From: Alphaproteobacteria bacterium
Lineage (GTDB): Bacteria > Pseudomonadota > Alphaproteobacteria > Rhizobiales > Rhizobiaceae
DNA: 59,846 nucleotides
Assembly: GCA_016861165.1 (NCBI GenBank)
Contig: BOKV01000024.1
Location: 1-59,846 of the forward strand
Reading direction: 5' to 3'
The first letter of the stretch is position 1. Each line of letters opens with the position of its first letter. The notes below the pieces were generated by a model. That model ran no database searches. It saw only the letters and a list, made by a program, of their open reading frames with translations, and was not told the DNA's origin. This document shows positions 15,938-24,920 of this stretch, piece after piece. The position numbers were made by a program, and so were the translations under genes.

Positions 15938-17500
15938 TCAGGCGGCGATCCGCCGGCGGGTGCGCCGTCTTCCGTTGCGCCGGTTGTTGCCCGACGGAGT
16001 GTCGCGATCCTGATCGAGCACCGTGAGCGGGGCGGTCAGCCAGCGCGGAAGGCCGGCGTGCTCGCCGCGAACGCCTTCCGCCGTGGGCGGATGCGCCTCG
16101 CCGTATCGCACGCCGCCGCTTGGCGCCGGCCTGCCAATGCGCGGCGCGTCATGCGGCGGCCGGTCATGGGGTGGCTTGGCGTGATGGCGCCGGCCGCCCT
16201 GGTCCGGCCGGGTCTCGGTCGGCTGGCCATTCCGGCCCTGGCCCTGGCGCGGCTGACGGCCGCGCGTCGGCTGTCCCTTGTCCTCCTGGCGCCCGCGCGA
16301 ATGGCCGACACCGCCATCTCGGCCGCTCCGGCCGGCGGTCGCGGGCTTGCCGGCCGCGTCAGGCTCCCTCTGGCCGGCGGTGGCCCCGGCGATGTCGATG
16401 CTGATGCCGATCAGCTTTTCGATGGCGCGCAGCGAGGAGCGTTCGTCGGCCGAGCACAGGGCGACGGCCTCGCCGGCGGCTCCGGCCCGCGCCGTGCGGC
16501 CGATGCGGTGGACATAGCTCTCGGCCACGTCGGGCAGGTCGTAGTTGTAGACATGGCTGACGCCGGGGATGTCGATGCCACGGGCGGCCACGTCGGTGGC
16601 GACCAGCACTCGGATGTCGCCGTCGCGGAAGGCGCGGATCGCCCGCTCGCGCTGCGGCTGGCTCTTGTTGCCGTGGATCGAGGCGGCGCTGTAGCCGGCG
16701 CCGACGAGATGCTTCATCAGCTTCTCGGCGCCACGCTTGGTGCGGGCGAAGACCAGCGACAGGTCGTCGGGGCGCTGGCCCAGCAGTTCCCTCAGCAGTT
16801 CGGCCTTGCGGTCCTGGGCGACGAAATGGACACTCTGGCGGACCCTGTCGGCGGCGCGGCCGGGAGGCGAGACCGCCACGCGCGCCGGCTCGGTGAGCCA
16901 GGCGCGCGACAGTTCCTCGATCTGTTTCGGCATGGTCGCCGAGAACAGCAGCGTCTGGCGCGGCGTGCCGACCAGCCGGGTGATGCGGCGCAGCGCGTGG
17001 ATGAAGCCGAGGTCGAGCATCTGGTCGGCCTCGTCGAGCACCAGATAGCGCGTCGCGGCCAGCGTGACGGCGCCGCGCTCGACGAGATCGATCAGCCGTC
17101 CCGGCGTGGCGATCAGTACGTCGGCGCCGCGCTGCAGGTCCTGCGTCTGGCGGCCGATCGAGGCGCCGCCGACGACGGTGCGGATGCGCAGCGGCGTCTC
17201 GCGGGCGAAGCCGCGCAGGCTGTCGGCGATCTGGCCGGCCAGTTCGCGCGTCGGCGCCAGGATCAGCGCGGCAACGGCGCGGGCGCCGGGGCGGCGGCCG
17301 TCGGCGAGCAGCAATTGGGCGAGCGGCAGGCCGAAGGCGGCCGTCTTGCCGGTGCCGGTCTGGGCAAGGCCCATCAGGTCGCGGCGGGCGAGAACGAGCG
17401 GGATCGCCTCGCGCTGGATCGGAGTGGGGGTGGCGTAGCCGAGCGCGGCAAGCGGTCGGACGATTTCCGGTTTGAGCCCGAGGGCTTCGAACTGTTGCAT
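15938..17500 (-). CDS. DEAD-box ATP-dependent RNA helicase, RhlE-like
   Basis: 520 aa from ATG 17500 (MQQFEALGLKPEIVRPL). All helicase motifs are readable: Q motif (GYATPTPIQREAIP), I AQTGTGKT, Ia PTRELA, Ib TPGR, II DEAD (VLDEADQM), III SAT, IV/V (VATDVAARGIDIP), VI HRIGRTAR. After about residue 375 comes a long basic low-complexity tail (Arg/Gly/Gln/His-rich, many RGRQ and GGRR segments) that usually binds RNA. It probably remodels structured RNA in ribosome assembly or decay. An in-frame extension upstream (to 17845) lacks helicase similarity and is not included. Confidence 0.92.
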   Translation of the reverse strand: MQQFEALGLKPEIVRPLAALGYATPTPIQREAIPLVLARRDLMGLAQTGTGKTAAFGLPLAQLLLADGRRPGARAVAALILAPTRELAGQIADSLRGFARETPLRIRTVVGGASIGRQTQDLQRGADVLIATPGRLIDLVERGAVTLAATRYLVLDEADQMLDLGFIHALRRITRLVGTPRQTLLFSATMPKQIEELSRAWLTEPARVAVSPPGRAADRVRQSVHFVAQDRKAELLRELLGQRPDDLSLVFARTKRGAEKLMKHLVGAGYSAASIHGNKSQPQRERAIRAFRDGDIRVLVATDVAARGIDIPGVSHVYNYDLPDVAESYVHRIGRTARAGAAGEAVALCSADERSSLRAIEKLIGISIDIAGATAGQREPDAAGKPATAGRSGRDGGVGHSRGRQEDKGQPTRGRQPRQGQGRNGQPTETRPDQGGRRHHAKPPHDRPPHDAPRIGRPAPSGGVRYGEAHPPTAEGVRGEHAGLPRWLTAPLTVLDQDRDTPSGNNRRNGRRRTRRRIAA

Positions 17501-17913
17501 GTGGGGGGATGCTTTCCTTGGCGCGCGGCGCCTGGCGCCGGCGCGCGGTCGAATGTTGCGCGGGCGCGGCGCCGCCCGGCCATGCCGGAACGGTCGCTGT
17601 CGCTCGCGAGCGGGTTCGGCCGGAGATTGCGCGCGGACCGACTGCCCGCGACCGCTCCGGCCGCCAGAACCCTGCGTGAGATGGGAACTGAAGATCGAAC
17701 CGCCGCTCGATTGGGGGCGGCGTTGGCGCGTCTTGCACTGACGGGGAAAAGATGGAACGCGCAAGAAGGGCGCGCAACGAAAGTGCGGGCTGCTCACGCG
17801 GCAGCCGAGAAGCGTATGGCCCGCATATCGGCCTTCGCGCCGCATAAGTCAAGCGGTGATTTCGCACCTGCACAATGCGGCGCGGCGCTGGCCCGCTCCG
17901 TCAGGCCCGATGG
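17501..17913. other. 413-bp intergenic stretch upstream of the helicase gene
   Basis: Between the helicase start (17500) and the stop of the next minus-strand gene (17914). It contains short GC-rich dyads (for example GCGCCTGGCGCCGGCGCGC around 17525) but no gene, tRNA-like fold or conserved repeat that I can support. A long structured 5' leader for the helicase mRNA is possible. Confidence 0.4.
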
Positions 17914-20900
17914 CTACCCCGCCGCGACGGCCGGCACCGGCGCGCGCTGGCGCCGGCCGGGCGCCGGCACCAGCCGGTTGGCGATCAGGAAATCGACCAG
18001 ATGGGTTACGGTCTCGGCCAGCGGCGGCTCCGCCATCGCCGTGGCGAGACGCGCGCAGCGGGCCTGATAGTGCCGGTTGTCGTAGCGCATCCGGTCCATC
18101 GCCTTGAACTTGTCGCGGCTGTTGTTGAAGAACGGCTTCAGCGGATAGAGGTCGTCGTCGGGGCCACAGCGGCTGTTGATGTGCTCGACGAAGCCATCGA
18201 GATCGGTATAGGCGAAGGAATAGCCGTAGAGCTCGGTGATCAGCCGGCACACCGTCTCCAGCGTGTAGACATGGTTGGCGGTCAGGTGGAAGGTCTGCCC
18301 CGCCGTATCCGGCGCCGCCGCCAGGGCGGCAATGTTGTTGGCGCACACCTCGACGGGCAGGAAGCTCACCTGGTTGGCCGAGGCCGGCGCGATGCCGTGG
18401 CGGATGCAGTAGCCGACCATCCGGCTCGACACGTCGCCGCGGGCGAAGCGGCCGTGGCGGGCGGCGGTGATCAGCGACGGGCGGAAGACGCGTGTCGTCA
18501 GCCCGCGGTCGGCGGCGGCATGGACGAGCTGCTCGGCCACCCATTTCGATTGCGGATAGCCGAAATCGAGCCCCTCCATCTCGCTGTTGCGGTCGCCCTC
18601 GGCCTTCACCGTCTTGGTCGTCCAGCCGAACACGAAGGTGGTCGAGACGAAATTGAGCGCCTTCGGCCGCCCCGCGCAGCACAACCGGATGATCTCCCCG
18701 GTGCCGGCGACGTTGGCCGGGCGCAGGTCGTCATAGGTCTTGATGTAGTCGACTTCCGCCGCGCAGTGGTGGACGGTGGCGATCTCGGCCGACAGCCGGC
18801 GCCAGTCGGCTTCCGCCAGGCCGAGCCGGGGGCGGGTGATGTCGCCGCAGGCGACCTCGATGCGCTCGGCCAGCGCCCTTTCCACCTCGCCCGGCGCCAT
18901 GTCGGTGCGCAGCAGCGCCGAGCGCAGGCGCATGCGGCCGTGTTCGACGCTCTCGGCGCGCACCAGCGCCACCAGCCGCTCGCCGGCGCGCCGCAGCAGC
19001 GCCTCGGCGAGGAAGCTGCCGACGAAGCCGGTGGCACCGGTCAGCAGGATCGGCCCGCCCGCCGCCGCCGCCGGCTCCGGGCGCAGCGCCGGATCGAGCC
19101 GCGTGTCGGCGCGCATGCGCTGGCGCTCGGCCAGTTCGATCGCCGCCATGGCCGAACCGAGGTCGCGGGCGATCGTCTCGGCCGGCCGGGTGCGCGCGGT
19201 GAGCTGGGCGACGGCGTCGCGGACCTGGCCGATTGTCGCCGACTGCAGCAGGCGCAGGTCGTATACCGTCTTCAGCCGTGCCTCCTCGGTGATGCCGACA
19301 CCTTGCGCCAGTTCCTCGATGCGTAACGACAGTTCGACCAGTTCGATCGAATCGAGGCCCAGCTGGCCAAGCGGGGTGGCGGCGCCGCTCGCCCCGGCCC
19401 GCCCCAGCAGCTCGTCGAGCAGTTCCTCGATCGTGCGCTCGCCATCAGCGGCGTCGGCCGGCCGGTAGGCGTCGAGCACCGCGAACCTGCCGGCGGCATA
19501 GTCGGTCTGGCAGCGGTGGCGGGCGATCTTGCCCGACGAGGTGCGCGGGATCGCGCCGCGGCGGGTGAGCACGACGGCGTCGACCGGCGCCTGGACGGCG
19601 GTCAGCGCGGCGCGGTGGATGTCGGCTAGCGCCGGCTGGGCGCCGCTGCGGGCGGCCTCGACCAGGACGATGAGCCCGGTCTCGGCGAACGGCTCGGCGC
19701 CGTGGCCGAACACGGCGACGCGGTGCGGCTCGATCTCGGGAAAGCGCGCCGCGATCGCCGCCTCGACATCGTTGGGGAAGACGTTGCGGCCGCGCAGCAC
19801 CACCATGTCGCGGATGCGCCCGCAGACATAGAGCTCGCCGTCCTCGACGAAGCCGATGTCGCCGGTGCGCAGATATTCGGCGCCGTCGCCGGCGATCCGC
19901 GCCGCGAAGATTTCGCGGCTCGCCTGCGGCTTGCCCCAGTAGCCGCGCGCCTTGCTGGCGCCGCTCACCCAGATCTCGCCCGTCCGTCCGTCCGGGGCCT
20001 CGGCGCCGGTGTCGGGGTCGACGATGCGGATGTCGACGCCGGGCACGGGGCGGCCGCAGCTTGCCAGCGCGACGCCGTTGGCGAGCCGGCCGCCACCGCG
20101 GACCGGCACCACGGAGCCCTCGGCCAGGCGCTCCTTGTTGACCGTGATGTGGACGCGGCCGCCGGTCGTCACGCGCAGCGTGTTCTCGGCCAGCCCATAG
20201 GCCACGTTGAGCGCCGACGGCGACAGCCCGCAGCGCGCGAAGCGGCGCGCGAATGCGCTCTGCGTGGCCCAGCGCACCGGCTCGGAGGCGTTCATGAGGT
20301 CGCGCAGCGACGACAGGTCGAGGTCGGCCAGCAGGGCATCCGGCACCTTGCCCGGGCGCAGGCAGAACTCGAAGGCGAAATTGGGCGCGGCGCTGTGGCT
20401 GGCGCGCACCTTCGACATCAGCTCCAGCCAGGCGGCCGGGCGGCGGAGGAAGTCGGCCGGCGACATCAGATGGGCGGTGTCGCCGCACAACAGCGGGAAC
20501 AGGCAATAGCCGATCAGCCCCATGTCGTGATAGTGCGGCAGCCAGGAGACGGTGACGCGCGGGGAGGCCTCCGGCGCCGGACAGTTGGCCAGCACATTGG
20601 CATGGCTGACGGTCACGCCACGCGGCGCGCCGGTCGAGCCGGAAGTGTATTGCAGAAACAGCACCTCGCCGGGCGTGGCGCGGAACGCGGCGGCGTCGCC
20701 CCCTTCAAGCGTGGTGGCGTCGATCCAGTCGAGCGCGGCGGCGGCGGCGAGCGCCGGCGAGACCGCGCCGCCCGGGCCGGCGCCGTCCGTCCCGGGCCGC
20801 CGGCCGTCATGCAGGACGGTCGTCGCGCCGCAGTCGAGCGCCACCCGCCCCAGCCGCTCCAGCGCCGCCGCCTCGCCGAGCGCGCCGATGGCCGGCACCG

Positions 20901-21162
20901 GCACGGGGATCGCGCCGGTCTTGACGCAGGCGAAGAACGTGGTGAGGAAGGCCGGGCGCGGGCCGAAGGCGAGCAGCACCGGCCGGCCGGGCGCGACGCC
21001 GGGGACGGCGCGCAGGCCGGCCGCCAGCTCGCTGGTGCGCCGGTCGAACCCCGCGTAGCTGACCGAGGAGACGATCTCGCCCTTCAGGTTGCAGTAGTTG
21101 AACAGCGCCCGGTCGGGATGGCTTTCGGCGCGGCTGCCGAGCCGGTCGACGAGATTCTCCAA
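17914..21162 (-). CDS. Fatty-acyl-AMP ligase / acyl carrier / thioester reductase fusion
   Basis: About 1082 aa from TTG 21162 (GGAGCGAAGGGGG upstream); an in-frame ATG at 21312 gives 1132. Domains in order: a fatty-acyl-AMP ligase (residues 1-570: YTSGSTGAPRGVTVSH, SWLPHYHDMGLIG, YGLAENTL, TGDIGF, then GRNVFPNDVEAAI), an acyl-carrier domain with the phosphopantetheine Ser605 in LGLDSIEL, and an NADPH thioester reductase (about 695-1082: TGATGFVGSFL, then STTFVFG and the catalytic YPQSK). The enzyme should activate a fatty acid, load it on its own carrier and release it as aldehyde or alcohol. A glycosyltransferase gene lies 215 bp upstream on the same strand, so a glycolipid is possible. Confidence 0.88.
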   Translation of the reverse strand: MENLVDRLGSRAESHPDRALFNYCNLKGEIVSSVSYAGFDRRTSELAAGLRAVPGVAPGRPVLLAFGPRPAFLTTFFACVKTGAIPVPVPAIGALGEAAALERLGRVALDCGATTVLHDGRRPGTDGAGPGGAVSPALAAAAALDWIDATTLEGGDAAAFRATPGEVLFLQYTSGSTGAPRGVTVSHANVLANCPAPEASPRVTVSWLPHYHDMGLIGYCLFPLLCGDTAHLMSPADFLRRPAAWLELMSKVRASHSAAPNFAFEFCLRPGKVPDALLADLDLSSLRDLMNASEPVRWATQSAFARRFARCGLSPSALNVAYGLAENTLRVTTGGRVHITVNKERLAEGSVVPVRGGGRLANGVALASCGRPVPGVDIRIVDPDTGAEAPDGRTGEIWVSGASKARGYWGKPQASREIFAARIAGDGAEYLRTGDIGFVEDGELYVCGRIRDMVVLRGRNVFPNDVEAAIAARFPEIEPHRVAVFGHGAEPFAETGLIVLVEAARSGAQPALADIHRAALTAVQAPVDAVVLTRRGAIPRTSSGKIARHRCQTDYAAGRFAVLDAYRPADAADGERTIEELLDELLGRAGASGAATPLGQLGLDSIELVELSLRIEELAQGVGITEEARLKTVYDLRLLQSATIGQVRDAVAQLTARTRPAETIARDLGSAMAAIELAERQRMRADTRLDPALRPEPAAAAGGPILLTGATGFVGSFLAEALLRRAGERLVALVRAESVEHGRMRLRSALLRTDMAPGEVERALAERIEVACGDITRPRLGLAEADWRRLSAEIATVHHCAAEVDYIKTYDDLRPANVAGTGEIIRLCCAGRPKALNFVSTTFVFGWTTKTVKAEGDRNSEMEGLDFGYPQSKWVAEQLVHAAADRGLTTRVFRPSLITAARHGRFARGDVSSRMVGYCIRHGIAPASANQVSFLPVEVCANNIAALAAAPDTAGQTFHLTANHVYTLETVCRLITELYGYSFAYTDLDGFVEHINSRCGPDDDLYPLKPFFNNSRDKFKAMDRMRYDNRHYQARCARLATAMAEPPLAETVTHLVDFLIANRLVPAPGRRQRAPVPAVAAG

Positions 21163-21377
21163 GGCGTCCCCCTTCGCTCCTGGGAACCCGCTTGCCCGGC
21201 GCGCGCGACCGGCCGGTGCTGGCGCGCAACACGACCCGTGCGTGCCGACGACGGTCCCGCCGCCGACACCCGCTGATCCGGCCACGCGGCGGATTCCGAC
21301 ATCTTGCCCCAAGCCAACGTTTCATCGCCGGCAGCGGCTGTCAATGCGGCTCGGGGCGGCTCGGGGCGGCTCGGCGC

Positions 21378-22100
21378 CTATTCGGCGGCCTGCGCCTGCC
21401 CCTGTTCGAGATCGAACGGCCCGTCGATCACCCGCTGCAGGCAGAAATCGGCGAGCAGCTTCTCGCGGTGCCATTCGGCCGCCATCGGCGCGTTGGCGTA
21501 TTCGTGGAAGCAGGGCGTGCCCAGCGTCCAGTGCAGCAGCCTGGCGTGCGGATTGGGCCCGAACTCGTCTGGCAGCCAGTTCCACTCGATCGGGATCTCG
21601 CCGATCAGCGAATCGTCGAGCCAGGTGAAGCGGTGGAGCTGGGCGCCGGTGCCGTTCATGACGAATTCCGGCGTCACCTGCCGGTTGGCCGGATGGCCGC
21701 AGTTCCACAGCACCACGCTCGACCAGTTCTTGCGCGGATAGTCGGCGTTGACCGCGCCCAGATACTTCGTCCCGGCCTTCGTCCTGTAGTCGTGGTGGAC
21801 GCACATCACCGCCTTGGTCTCGTCGCGCAGCGCCCACAATTTGGCGAGGTCGTCGCGCACCAGCATGTCGCCGTCGACGAACAGCGCCCAGCCGGCATAG
21901 CCCATCAGGTGCGGCAGCAGGAAGCGGGTGTAGATGAACTGGTTGGAGCCGTCGGTATGCGTCTCCGAATAGGTCTTCAGGTTGGCGAGCGCCAGCGGCG
22001 TGATCGCCAGCACCTCGGACGAATGGCGGATCATCGAATTGGCGCAGACGTGATAGGCGATCGCCTCGCGCGGGTCGTAGCCGATGAAGACGTGGATCAT
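21378..22100 (-). CDS. Glycosyltransferase (GT8-like fold), paralogue of the protein at 44926
   Basis: 240 aa. The N-terminus HVFIGYDPREAIAYHVC and the DxD-type motif in GWALFVDGDMLV indicate a nucleotide-sugar transferase of the GT-A type. Conserved blocks YPRKNWSS, WNCGHP and GEIPIEWNWLP are shared with the second copy at 44926-45624, so the two are paralogues. There is no signal or membrane segment, which implies cytosolic glycan assembly. It precedes the acyl-ligase fusion on the same strand. The sugar and acceptor are unknown. Confidence 0.8.
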   Translation of the reverse strand: MIHVFIGYDPREAIAYHVCANSMIRHSSEVLAITPLALANLKTYSETHTDGSNQFIYTRFLLPHLMGYAGWALFVDGDMLVRDDLAKLWALRDETKAVMCVHHDYRTKAGTKYLGAVNADYPRKNWSSVVLWNCGHPANRQVTPEFVMNGTGAQLHRFTWLDDSLIGEIPIEWNWLPDEFGPNPHARLLHWTLGTPCFHEYANAPMAAEWHREKLLADFCLQRVIDGPFDLEQGQAQAAE

Positions 22101-22164
22101 GGGTCACCTCCGATGGCGGCAGCTTGGCCGGCGCCGGAGCGGGCGGCAATGATCCAGGTCAAAC

Positions 22165-22188
22165 GGGCCTGGCGCGGGGTCGCGAGGC
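22165..22188 (+). repeat. Direct repeat A, left copy (flanks the HNH gene)
   Basis: A 24-bp sequence (GGGCCTGGCGCGGGGTCGCG, then AGGC) found again at 23209-23232 with one mismatch. The two copies bracket the HNH endonuclease gene. Confidence 0.75.
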
Positions 22189-22261
22189 CGCATACGGTCG
22201 GTGGCACCATAGCGTTGTTGCCGGCGTTCAATCCATCGCTATGCTGAAGGCGGTACCACGC

Positions 22262-23128
22262 ATGACCAATGCTGTGTTCCAGACCAAGGTCGGATCGAAC
22301 TACGATGACGTACCGGAGGAACGTTACCACTTTCCAAGGCAGTATCTTGGGCGAGTGGAGCGGACAGTCGGCGACAAGATCATCTACTACGAACCGCGCA
22401 GCGGCGGCGGGCGCCTTGCCTATTTTGCTGTGGCGGAGGTCGTGAGGATCGACCCTGACCCGAACTACTCGGACCACTATTACGCGCGTATTCGCAACTA
22501 TCTCAACTTCGATCGGCCGGTCTGGTACCGCGAACGGGGCGGCTACGAGTCAATGCTGTTCCGGAAGGACGGGACGGTAAATCCGGGGGCGGCGCAGAAT
22601 GCCGTCCGACTGCTGCCGGATCGGGAGTTCGAAGCGATTCTTGAAGCCGGCCTCTCGTCTCAACCCGCGTGGCCGGACAGGAGTGATGCGGCCACGGGGT
22701 TCGAAGAGGAACAGGCGGCATTCGAACGCCCGCTCGTCGAGGTCATACTCAACCGGCGATACCGGGATGCCAAGTTCCGACAACATGTACAGATAGCCTA
22801 CGACAGGCGATGCGCCCTGACCGGTCTCAGGATCATCAACGGCCAGGGACGTCCCGAGGTCGAGGCCGCCCACATCAAGCCGGTGGCCGCGCACGGGCCC
22901 GATTCCATCCGAAATGGCATCGCGCTATCTGGCACTGTTCACTGGATGTTCGATCGTGGCCTGCTGTCGCTTCGCGACGACTTCTCAATCCTGTGCTCGC
23001 GGCATCTGAACAGCGACATTTCACACCTGCTGACCAAGGATCTCAAGGCCATCGTTCCGTCCGAACCGAGATTTCACCCCCACCCGCTGTATCTTGAGTA
23101 CCACCGCGATTGCGTTTTCAAGCAATAG
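22262..23128 (+). CDS. HNH endonuclease
   Basis: 288 aa from ATG 22262 (MTNAVFQTKVGSNYDDVP); ATG 22241 is also in frame. The N-terminal 150 residues (YHFPRQYLGRVERTVGD, IIYYEPR, YFAVAEVVRID) look like an open beta domain, perhaps a base or DNA recognition module. The C-terminal HNH nuclease is clear: CALTGLRI, EAAHIKPVAAHGPDSIRNGIALSGTVHWMFDRGLL, with the AHI...N...H..FD.G pattern. Such proteins are typical of restriction or mobile defence loci. No methyltransferase is adjacent. Codon use is less GC-rich than the neighbours, and direct repeats flank it, which suggests acquisition. Confidence 0.82.
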   Translation: MTNAVFQTKVGSNYDDVPEERYHFPRQYLGRVERTVGDKIIYYEPRSGGGRLAYFAVAEVVRIDPDPNYSDHYYARIRNYLNFDRPVWYRERGGYESMLFRKDGTVNPGAAQNAVRLLPDREFEAILEAGLSSQPAWPDRSDAATGFEEEQAAFERPLVEVILNRRYRDAKFRQHVQIAYDRRCALTGLRIINGQGRPEVEAAHIKPVAAHGPDSIRNGIALSGTVHWMFDRGLLSLRDDFSILCSRHLNSDISHLLTKDLKAIVPSEPRFHPHPLYLEYHRDCVFKQ

Positions 23129-23165
23129 CCGATCGTACCTGGCCGTCCGGTGGGCATTCTCCTGC

Positions 23166-23204
23166 CCCCTCCTGCCACTCCCCTGTCAGCATGCCGGTCG
23201 CGCG
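23166..23204 (+). repeat. Direct repeat B, left copy
   Basis: 39 bp beginning CCCCTCCTGCCACTCCCCTG, present again at 26303-26341 with a single mismatch. The two copies bracket the lipoprotein and cell-wall-hydrolase genes. Confidence 0.85.
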
Positions 23205-23208
23205 ACCT

Positions 23209-23232
23209 GGGCTTGGCGCGGGGTCGCGAGGC
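23209..23232 (+). repeat. Direct repeat A, right copy
   Basis: Matches 22165-22188 at 23 of 24 bases. It lies four bases after repeat B, so the right end of the HNH unit and the left end of the next unit coincide. Confidence 0.75.
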
Positions 23233-23449
23233 GGCCGGCCGGTGGCGACCGGTCTGCTGGACGGCCAAGATTCCAAGTCGAACCCCGAACCCCCAAAGAT
23301 TAGGGGGTTCCCAGCGGCAATCATTGGGTGTGTCCTGATTCGGACGGGCCCAGATACCCCAAGTGACGGGCAAGCAAAAGGGGTTCGCGGGAAGAGTTTC
23401 CGTGGCAAGGCGCCGCAGAGCACCGCGCGGGACAGCAGGGCAGGGGTCG

Positions 23450-24907
23450 ATGGTTCGGGGTTGGTTGGGCGCCGCTCGCCGGTGTCGGTTCTTGTCCACT
23501 GGGCGCGCAGCGTTGGCAGCAGCCGTCAAGACGCTGCTTGGCCGGACTGATGCCTGTGCATTTCCGCGCGGTTCGGCCGTCCAGGTGGGTCTCCTGGCGC
23601 TGGTTGTCGTGGTCGCCGGATGCACTGACAGCGACTGGCGCCGGTATAATGGACTCGGGATCGGCGTCCGGCTGCCGACCGAAGACCACGCGCTGCGATC
23701 GCGCGCCCTCCAGATCTATTTCGGCCTGCTGTGCACCGATGCCGGCCTGTTGGAGCAGCCGCAAGCGTCGGCGCAATACGCCTATTGTCCGGCCAATCTT
23801 TCCAACGAACAATGGAAACAAGTCGTGATCGCCGGCATCAACGACATCAATTCTAGATGCGATCTCTATCTCGCCTGGCTCGATAATCAGAGAAGAACGC
23901 GGGGGCCAATACACCATCAGCTCACGTCGATCGACAAATTCGTCCAAGCGCTGCTGGGTTTCGCCAATGTCGGCAACGAAGCGATCCTGGTGGTTGGTCA
24001 GGCCTTCGGCCTTGCCGACGCAAGTCTCAACAACTACTACCGCGCCATCGACCCGGATATCGAATTCTCCTCCATCCAGACCCTGATCCTGTCACGGCAG
24101 AAGAAGTTCGTCGACGAATTTCGCGGGGAAACCGTCTATGGCCGTGCCGATGCGCAGTATAGGCTGCGCAACTATCTCATTCTGTGCACGCCGTTCACGG
24201 TCAAGACCGAGATCAATGACCTCATCACGGCTACCGCGCGCGGCGTGACCACCGACGAGGACCGCAACGGCAAGTCGATCGCGCTCATCACCGGCGGGCT
24301 GTCGCCTTCCTCTCCCCTGCCGCCGGAGCCCGGACCGAAGGAAGCGCTGATCAACCCGCTTTCGGCCGTCGAGCGGACGCTGTCGCTGCGCGACGCCATG
24401 AACATCCAGAACGCCCTTTGTCTGGCCGCGATCGACGGCGATTTCGGCCGCCAGGGGTCCAATACGCGCGCGGCGCTCAAGGAGTTCGAGGCGATCTGGT
24501 ACGGCCCGTCCCAGGCCAACGGCATCATCGACACCACGCGGGAAAGGAACGATCTCAGGAACGTCATGCGCACGCTGACCAACGCAGCCGCAGCCCCGAG
24601 CTGCCGGCAGGCCGGGTTCCTATCACCCTACGAGGTCGGCTTCTTCCTCAAGGGCACCAGCGTCGTGTCGACGTTTTCGAAGGATCTGGCCGCCGTTTTC
24701 AACCAGAGCCAGGACCGGCGGGACAAGGCGGTGGCCGCCGGCATCGACCTCGCCAAGCTCGAAGGCAACAACGCCATAAACCCTGACCTGCGCAAGGCCG
24801 TGACGCTCGCCAACGACATCTTGCTGATCAAGGACGAAAAGCTCCAGCAGAACCGGGCGACCGTCACGCCTGGCCTGGTCAAAGAAATCGCCAAGGCAGT
24901 CGAATAG
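23450..24907 (+). CDS. Probable lipoprotein of unknown function
   Basis: About 485 aa from ATG 23450; the start is uncertain (ATG 23363 or GTG 23585 are possible). A hydrophobic stretch GLLALVVVVAGC ends in a lipobox-like VAGC, so the mature protein probably begins at that Cys. The rest is soluble and mostly helical with no recognised family: it has a YFGLLCTDAGLL block, a CPANLSNEQW block, and a C-terminal part with AALKEFEAIW and YEVGFFLKG. It ends 13 bp before the cell-wall hydrolase gene, and the two form a unit bracketed by repeat B. A role in loading or controlling the hydrolase is possible. Confidence 0.6.
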   Translation: MVRGWLGAARRCRFLSTGRAALAAAVKTLLGRTDACAFPRGSAVQVGLLALVVVVAGCTDSDWRRYNGLGIGVRLPTEDHALRSRALQIYFGLLCTDAGLLEQPQASAQYAYCPANLSNEQWKQVVIAGINDINSRCDLYLAWLDNQRRTRGPIHHQLTSIDKFVQALLGFANVGNEAILVVGQAFGLADASLNNYYRAIDPDIEFSSIQTLILSRQKKFVDEFRGETVYGRADAQYRLRNYLILCTPFTVKTEINDLITATARGVTTDEDRNGKSIALITGGLSPSSPLPPEPGPKEALINPLSAVERTLSLRDAMNIQNALCLAAIDGDFGRQGSNTRAALKEFEAIWYGPSQANGIIDTTRERNDLRNVMRTLTNAAAAPSCRQAGFLSPYEVGFFLKGTSVVSTFSKDLAAVFNQSQDRRDKAVAAGIDLAKLEGNNAINPDLRKAVTLANDILLIKDEKLQQNRATVTPGLVKEIAKAVE

Positions 24908-24920
24908 AGGCTGGGAACCG

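Larger units (their letters stand above)
23129..23449. other. Intergenic stretch carrying repeats B and A
   Basis: Between the HNH gene and the lipoprotein gene. It holds the left copy of repeat B (23166-23204), four bases, then the right copy of repeat A (23209-23232). No gene is seen in it. Confidence 0.5.
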
